Origin: Oscillospiraceae bacterium
GTDB lineage: Bacteria; Bacillota; Clostridia; Oscillospirales; Oscillospiraceae
NCBI GenBank assembly: GCA_902802215.1
Contig: CADCLH010000054.1
Coordinates: 1 to 10,508, forward strand
Direction: 5' to 3'
Length of the DNA stretch: 10,508 bases
Positions within the stretch are counted from its first letter, which is position 1. Every line of letters starts with the position of its first letter. This document shows positions 6,222-10,508 of the stretch, in pieces. The position numbers and the translations under genes are program-made. Below the pieces are notes generated by a model, which was not told where the DNA came from, made no database searches, and saw nothing but the letters and a program-made list of their open reading frames with translations.

Positions 6222-7499
6222 ATGGTCAAAGTCGACCTTTCGGGCGCACAGCCCTTCTTCACCGCAGCCGGCCCCGACTACAAGCTGGCGGAGCTGGCCC
6301 ACAAGACCCTGGCCGAGGGCTCCGGCCTGGGCGCGGACTTCACCGGCTGGCTCGGCCTGCCCCAGCGCATCAAGGACACCGAGCTCGACGCCATCGTCGC
6401 CGCGGCCGAGAAGATCCGCGGCCGCTCGCAGGCCCTCGTCGCCATCGGCATCGGCGGCTCCTACCTCGGCGCCAAGGGCGCGATCGAGCTTCTCAAGCCC
6501 CGCCCCGGCAAGAATGATCCCCGCGTGTTCTTCATGGGCAACACCCTCTCCGCCGACGCGCTGAACGACACCATCGAGGCGCTCGGCGACATGGACTTCG
6601 ACGTCAACGTCATCTCCAAGTCCGGCACCACGCTCGAGCCCGCGGTCTCCTTCCGCATCTTCCGCGAGCTGCTGGTCAAAAAGTACGGCGACAAGGCGGA
6701 CGAGCACATCTTCGCCACCACCGACGCCAGGCGCGGCGTGCTCAAATCCCTGGCCGACGAGGCCGGCTGGCCCTGCTTCGTCGTCCCCGACGACGTCGGC
6801 GGCCGCTTCAGCGTCCTGTCCGCGGTGGGCCTGCTGCCCATGGCCGTGGCCGGGATCGACGTGCGCAGGGTCATCGACGCCGCGATCAAAGAGTTCAAGG
6901 CCCTCAACGTGAGAAGCCCCGAGAACCCCGCCTGGCAGTACGCCGCCGCGCGCCAGCACCTCTACGGCAAGGGCTACGGCGTGGAGATCCTCGGCTGCTA
7001 CGAGCCGAGCTTCCGCTTCATGGCCGAGTGGTGGAAGCAGCTCTACGGCGAGAGCGAGGGCAAGGACCACAAGGGCATCTTCCCCGCCTCGGTCGAGTTC
7101 ACCGCCGACCTGCACTCCATGGGCCAGTACATCCAGCAGGGCCCGCGCATGCTGATGGAGTCCATCGTCCGCTTCACCGAGAGCCGCACCGCCTACCCCT
7201 TCCCCGCCGACGAGGGCAACGCCGACGGGCTCAACTACCTCGTCGGGCGCGACATGTCCGAGATCTGCCGCGTGGCCGCCGACGCGGTGCGCGACGCCCA
7301 CGTCTCCGGCGGCGTGCCCAACATCGTCATCGAGTTCCCCAAGCGCGACGAGGAGGGCTTCGCCGCGATGGTCTGCTTCTTCGAGCTGGCCTGCGCCATC
7401 TCGGGCTACATGTCCCAGGTCAACCCCTTCGACCAGCCCGGCGTCGAGGCCTACAAGAAGAACATGTTCCGCATGCTCGGCAAGCCCGGCGCGGTCTGA
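6222..7499 (+). CDS. pgi: Glucose-6-phosphate isomerase
   Basis: Interconverts glucose 6-phosphate and fructose 6-phosphate in the cytosol (glycolysis/gluconeogenesis; also supplies sugar phosphates for cell-surface glycans). The 425-residue protein is the short bacterial form. Visible motifs are GIGGSYLG (76-83), the phosphate-binding SKSGTT (132-137), and the family signature GGRFSVLSAVGLLP (193-206). Likely catalytic residues by alignment to known isomerases are Glu277 in QLYGESEGK, His298 in DLHSMGQY and Lys412 in QPGVEAYK, so the enzyme looks intact. The ATG has GGAGG seven bases upstream and a perfect-consensus promoter at 6145-6174. Codons are almost all G/C-ending, as expected for a highly expressed gene in a GC-rich genome. 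The downstream membrane-protein gene starts 33 bp later with no terminator between. Confidence 0.97.
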   Translation: MVKVDLSGAQPFFTAAGPDYKLAELAHKTLAEGSGLGADFTGWLGLPQRIKDTELDAIVAAAEKIRGRSQALVAIGIGGSYLGAKGAIELLKPRPGKNDPRVFFMGNTLSADALNDTIEALGDMDFDVNVISKSGTTLEPAVSFRIFRELLVKKYGDKADEHIFATTDARRGVLKSLADEAGWPCFVVPDDVGGRFSVLSAVGLLPMAVAGIDVRRVIDAAIKEFKALNVRSPENPAWQYAAARQHLYGKGYGVEILGCYEPSFRFMAEWWKQLYGESEGKDHKGIFPASVEFTADLHSMGQYIQQGPRMLMESIVRFTESRTAYPFPADEGNADGLNYLVGRDMSEICRVAADAVRDAHVSGGVPNIVIEFPKRDEEGFAAMVCFFELACAISGYMSQVNPFDQPGVEAYKKNMFRMLGKPGAV

Positions 7500-7532
7500 C
7501 CCGGCGAAAGCGGCAAACAACAGGAGGGTTTC

Positions 7533-9086
7533 ATGGCAAGGAGTCTTCGCCGGCAGAGGCTGTTCTGCGCGGCGCTGGTCAGCGGTACGTTTTTCCTCTA
7601 TCTGTGGATCGCCGTCAACATCCCGAACACCTTTGACGACTGGGAATGGGGCGGCAGCATCGGCATGCACAATCTGATGACATGCGCCGTCAACAGCCGG
7701 TACGGCGGCAATCTGCTGGTGGTCGTTCTCACGCGCTGTCAGGTTCTCAAGGACCTTGTCATGGCGCTGTTCTTCACGGCCATCCCCTGCTGCATGACGG
7801 CGTTTATCATGGAATACCTGCATCGCTTCCACCCCGAGGCGGCCGCATGGCCGATGAAGCCGCTCCTGTTCCTTACCGCGAACGTGCTGATTTTTCTTCT
7901 CCCCGCCCCGGTCTGGTGTCAGACCTACGGGTGGGTCTCGGGCTTTTGCAATTATATTACCTCCGGACTGTTCCTGGTCCTGTATTTCCTGTTTGTCATA
8001 CGCCTCGACCGCGCATCGGCCGGAGAAGGCCGGAGCGCGGTCCGGTACGCGGTGATTTTTGCCTGCGGCGGCGTCATGCAGCTGTTTCTGGAAAACCTCT
8101 CCGCGTTTTTCTTCATGACCTCGCTCTTCCTCGTGCTTCGGCGGGTCCTGAAAAAGCAGAAGCCGGAGAAGGAGCTTCTTGTCCTGCTGCTCGGGAATGC
8201 GCTGGGGCTTGTGCTCGTCTTCAGCAGCGCGATCTATCCGGAGCTCTGGAGCACCGGCGAGGCCGTCGCTTACGAGGGCGTCTCCTACCGGAAGCTGCTG
8301 TTTGATCCGAATGACGGTCCGCTGAAGAGCGTCGGCAGTCTTATCCGGATCTGGTATTATGATCGGCAGCCGGCCATGATCGATTACAGCGGGGTCCTGC
8401 CCCCTGCGATTCTTGTTGTCATGCTGCTGTACGGGTTCTCCGGCAGCCGCATCAAAAGCCGCTCTGTCGGACTGCTGCTGCTTTTGCTCCACGCCGTGCC
8501 CTTCGCATATACCGTGTATCGCTATCTGTTTCTCCGCTTTGAGATCTGGATCGATTATATTGATCGAATCGATACCATGAGCGCGAATCTCTTTTATTTC
8601 TCCTATCTGGTGATCGTAACGGCGGATCTGTTCCTTTTCTTCCGGAAGGACCCCGGTTTCCCCTGGCTTCTCGGCATGTGGGTCTCTCCGATCCTGATCA
8701 TCGCGCCGATGTCGGCGATCAATACGGTCTTTGAGCGCAGCTTTTATACGACCACGCTCTGCTATCAGCTGTTTCTGCTGCTCCTGCTCCCGCCCCTCTG
8801 GCATGCGTGGAAACCGCCTCTGCGCAGGGTGACGGCCGCCTGCGCCGCCGCATGTTTTCTCGTCCTGGCGGGCTACTATGCCCATGTGTATTACGATATC
8901 GGCCTCGTCAAGCGGGAGCGTCTGTCGGCTGTCGACCGGGCGCGGCGCGGAGAAAGCGGATCGGTCTACCTTGCGCCGTATCCCCACAACGCGTTCGTTT
9001 ATCGTGAGGATCCGTATGATGACCGTTACAAGGCGGTATTCCGGGAATACTACAAGCTTCCGCAGGACACACAGATTGATTTTTAA
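7533..9086 (+). CDS. Polytopic membrane protein, GT-C-like (possibly DUF6056 family)
   Basis: 517 residues with about 11-12 predicted membrane helices, the first at about 10-28. The loop after helix 1 has an acidic DDW (35-37, within NTFDDWEWG), the place where GT-C glycosyltransferases that use lipid-linked sugars carry their acidic catalytic motif. The protein ends in a soluble segment of about 65 residues (from YDIGLVKRERL) containing VYLAPYPHNAF. This layout resembles DUF6056-type proteins, but that assignment is from memory of the family and not certain. AGGAGG lies five bases before the ATG. It sits 33 bp after pgi and 87 bp before an O-acyltransferase gene, suggesting a role in building or decorating a surface polysaccharide. 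Codon use is more AT-ending than in pgi (many TTT, ATT, TAT codons), hinting at a different history. Substrate unknown. Confidence 0.75.
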   Translation: MARSLRRQRLFCAALVSGTFFLYLWIAVNIPNTFDDWEWGGSIGMHNLMTCAVNSRYGGNLLVVVLTRCQVLKDLVMALFFTAIPCCMTAFIMEYLHRFHPEAAAWPMKPLLFLTANVLIFLLPAPVWCQTYGWVSGFCNYITSGLFLVLYFLFVIRLDRASAGEGRSAVRYAVIFACGGVMQLFLENLSAFFFMTSLFLVLRRVLKKQKPEKELLVLLLGNALGLVLVFSSAIYPELWSTGEAVAYEGVSYRKLLFDPNDGPLKSVGSLIRIWYYDRQPAMIDYSGVLPPAILVVMLLYGFSGSRIKSRSVGLLLLLLHAVPFAYTVYRYLFLRFEIWIDYIDRIDTMSANLFYFSYLVIVTADLFLFFRKDPGFPWLLGMWVSPILIIAPMSAINTVFERSFYTTTLCYQLFLLLLLPPLWHAWKPPLRRVTAACAAACFLVLAGYYAHVYYDIGLVKRERLSAVDRARRGESGSVYLAPYPHNAFVYREDPYDDRYKAVFREYYKLPQDTQIDF

Positions 9087-9173
9087 TCCGGGTCTCCCGA
9101 CTCCCCGTCCCGGGCATGGGAAGCCGGAGCGGAATGCGGCGGTGAAAAGCGGATCGGGAAGGAGGATAGGATC
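9087..9173 (+). other. Spacer between membrane protein and acyltransferase genes
   Basis: 87 bp with short CCCGGG-type dyads but no stem followed by a T tract, so no intrinsic terminator. No clear -35/-10 pair was found. It ends with AAGGAGG eight bases before the acyltransferase ATG. Read-through from the upstream gene is likely. Confidence 0.5.
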
Positions 9174-10226
9174 ATGGCTGACGAAAGGCCCTCCGCCTCG
9201 AGCCGGATCGATTATTTTGATTATCTGCGGGTGGTTGCCCTGACCGCGGTCCTCGTCCGCCATACGGCCTCCCAGAACTGGTATGACATCGACGTGAACG
9301 GGGCGGTCTGGCGCTGCTTCAACGTCTATTGCAGCCTCACGCAGTACTGCGTCCCGATCTTTGTGATGATCAGCGGGGCGCTCTTCCTCGGGAAAGAGAT
9401 CCCCGTCCGGCAGATCTATTCCAAATATGTGCTCCGCATGGCGGCGGCCTTCTGCTTCTGGTCCGCCGTCTACGCCGCGGTGGGCGCGCTCGAGTCGGGG
9501 ACCTCGGGCCTGCTGACCGAGCTGATCCTCGGGCCCTATCACATCTGGTTCCTCTTCATGATCGCCGGGCTGTACATGTGCCTCCCCTTTTTCCGGCCGA
9601 TCGCCGCGGACGCCGGCAGGAGCCGGTATTTCCTGATCCTGGCCCTGCTGTTCGCCATTGTCCTCCCGCAGGCGGAGACGCTGGTCCGCGACTTCGGCAG
9701 CGAGGCGCTGATCGGGCGCTTCGGCGCCGCGATGATGAACGTGGGGCAGATGCGCATGTACGCGGTCCTCGGCTACAGCGGCTACTTCCTGCTCGGCTAT
9801 TGGCTGAGCCGGATCGAGCTGAGCCGGCGGCAGCGGCTCGTGATCTACCTGCTCGGGGTCCTGGGCGCGCTGTCGACGATCCTGCTCGATCTGTCCGTCG
9901 CGCTCCGGACGCAGCAACCCTGCGACAACTACTACGGGCAGTTCACACTCGGCGCGCTGTTTGAGTCGCTCGCGGTCTTCACCTTCTTCCGGTACGCGGG
10001 GCTCCGGGGGAACGCGCTGGTGCGCAGGCTGTCGAAATGGACCTTCGGCGCCTATCTGGTCCATCTGATGGTCGTGGAGCACACGAAGCTCCTCTTCGGG
10101 CTGGACACCCTGTCCTTTTGGCCGGTGCTGGCGGTCCCCGCGGTCTCGGCCCTGTCGCTCCTTCTCTCCTGGGCCGTCTCGGCGGCGCTGCATCAGGTCC
10201 CCTTCATGAAAAAATACTGTGTATAA
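9174..10226 (+). CDS. Acyltransferase-3 family membrane O-acyltransferase
   Basis: 350-residue integral membrane protein of the acyltransferase-3 family (PF01757; WecH/OafA-like), which transfers acetyl or other acyl groups to hydroxyls of surface carbohydrates. The family-typical R-X10-H is present as Arg19 to His30 in the first helix (YLRVVALTAVLVRH). Other typical segments are VPIFVMISGALFLG (60-73) and the YHIWFLF element (122-128). About ten hydrophobic helices follow, and the protein ends in a short basic tail. There is no SGNH hydrolase extension, so it is the stand-alone type. AAGGAGG precedes the ATG by eight bases. It is the last gene of the pgi unit and is followed at once by a terminator hairpin. 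Pairing with the GT-C-like gene suggests joint modification of a lipid-linked or surface glycan; the acceptor is unknown. Confidence 0.9.
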   Translation: MADERPSASSRIDYFDYLRVVALTAVLVRHTASQNWYDIDVNGAVWRCFNVYCSLTQYCVPIFVMISGALFLGKEIPVRQIYSKYVLRMAAAFCFWSAVYAAVGALESGTSGLLTELILGPYHIWFLFMIAGLYMCLPFFRPIAADAGRSRYFLILALLFAIVLPQAETLVRDFGSEALIGRFGAAMMNVGQMRMYAVLGYSGYFLLGYWLSRIELSRRQRLVIYLLGVLGALSTILLDLSVALRTQQPCDNYYGQFTLGALFESLAVFTFFRYAGLRGNALVRRLSKWTFGAYLVHLMVVEHTKLLFGLDTLSFWPVLAVPAVSALSLLLSWAVSAALHQVPFMKKYCV

Positions 10227-10229
10227 CCA

Positions 10230-10263
10230 AAAAGCTCCGGATGCAGACGCATCCGGAGCTTTT
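10230..10263. terminator. Bidirectional intrinsic terminator between convergent genes
   Basis: Perfect inverted repeat: AAAAGCTCCGGATGC (10230-10244), loop AGAC, GCATCCGGAGCTTTT (10249-10263), giving a 15-bp stem with A/T-rich ends. It begins three bases after the acyltransferase stop and lies 31 bases beyond the tsf stop, so it can end transcription on both strands. Confidence 0.92.
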
Positions 10264-10294
10264 GGATATTCGGGATCAAGCGGAGCCGGGGCGA

Positions 10295-10508
10295 TTACTT
10301 GCCCATGTTCATCTGCTTGGCGACCTCGGCGGCGAAGTCCTCTTCCTTCTTCTCGATGCCCTCGCCCTTGATGAAGTGCACGGCGTTGACGAACTTCACG
10401 CTGCCGCCGAGCTTCTTCGCGGCGTCGGCGATGTAGCCCTCGACGGAGCCCTCGAAGAGGTCGGAGCGGACGAACACCTGCTGGAGCAGGCAGTTCTCCT
10501 TGAAGAAG
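10295..10508 (-). CDS. tsf: Elongation factor Ts, C-terminal part (5' end outside window)
   Basis: The last 70 residues of EF-Ts, the nucleotide exchange factor that recycles EF-Tu during translation. The visible part begins FFKENCLLQQ, which matches the conserved 'YKE-CLLEQ-FV' region, and continues to the family's C-terminal GEGIEKKEEDFAAEVAKQ, ending MNMGK and TAA (10295-10297). The frame is open to the right edge, so the start, the UBA-like N-terminal domain and the expected upstream neighbour rpsB are not visible. It converges on the pgi unit, and the terminator at 10230-10263 separates them. Confidence 0.93.
   Translation of the reverse strand, partial: FFKENCLLQQVFVRSDLFEGSVEGYIADAAKKLGGSVKFVNAVHFIKGEGIEKKEEDFAAEVAKQMNMGK

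Noticed and set aside
5945..6262. N-terminal extension of the SPFH protein by about 106 residues
   Set aside because: The extension crosses both divergent promoters and overlaps the pgi start; the ATG at 5944 has a strong ribosome site and begins the family-like sequence.
9087..9173. CCCGGG-type dyads between the last two plus-strand genes, considered as a terminator
   Set aside because: Stems are short and no T tract follows.
6168..10193. A 1341-codon open frame on the minus strand opposite pgi, the membrane protein and the acyltransferase
   Set aside because: It is antisense to three well-supported genes, rich in Arg/Asp/Glu/Gln/His with no recognisable domain, and crosses the pgi promoter. 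Such long shadows are expected opposite GC-ending codons in GC-rich DNA.

Overview
The window looks like a chromosomal stretch from a GC-rich member of the Firmicutes, most likely a gut-type clostridium of the Oscillospirales kind. This is inferred from paired ECF-transporter ATPases, a short Firmicute-style glucose-6-phosphate isomerase, an SPFH/zinc-ribbon/TPM gene set like Bacillus subtilis ydjGHI, and strong GGAGG-type ribosome binding sites. No rRNA, tRNA, CRISPR array, insertion sequence or phage gene was seen.

Left part (1-2552, minus strand): an operon of a PF10672-type SAM-dependent methyltransferase, then ecfA1, then ecfA2 (cut by the window edge). It is driven by a near-consensus promoter at 2524-2552. 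EcfA1 and EcfA2 would form the ATPase pair of an energy-coupling factor vitamin/metal importer; ecfT would be expected just beyond the left edge. The promoter shows that the methyltransferase starts at 2467, not at the upstream ATG at 2533.

Middle (2573-6013, minus strand): tandem hairpins, one of them a good intrinsic terminator, end a three-gene operon. In transcription order it encodes an SPFH protein with three C-terminal zinc ribbons, a protein with two N-terminal zinc ribbons and a C-terminal membrane anchor, and a secreted or membrane TPM-domain protein. These three families match the YdjI, YdjG and YdjH partners of PspA in B. subtilis, but no PspA gene is present in the window. This is the most interesting part of the region: a probable envelope-associated module that has separated from PspA.

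Right part (6145-10263, plus strand): a perfect-hexamer promoter, divergent from the SPFH promoter across a 277-bp gap, drives pgi. A polytopic membrane protein with glycosyltransferase-C-like features and an acyltransferase-3 family O-acyltransferase follow in the same direction, with no terminator visible between the genes. The last two probably act on a cell-surface glycan; the membrane protein also has visibly more AT-ending codons than pgi. A symmetrical hairpin terminator separates this unit from the convergent 3' end of tsf (EF-Ts) on the minus strand at the right edge.
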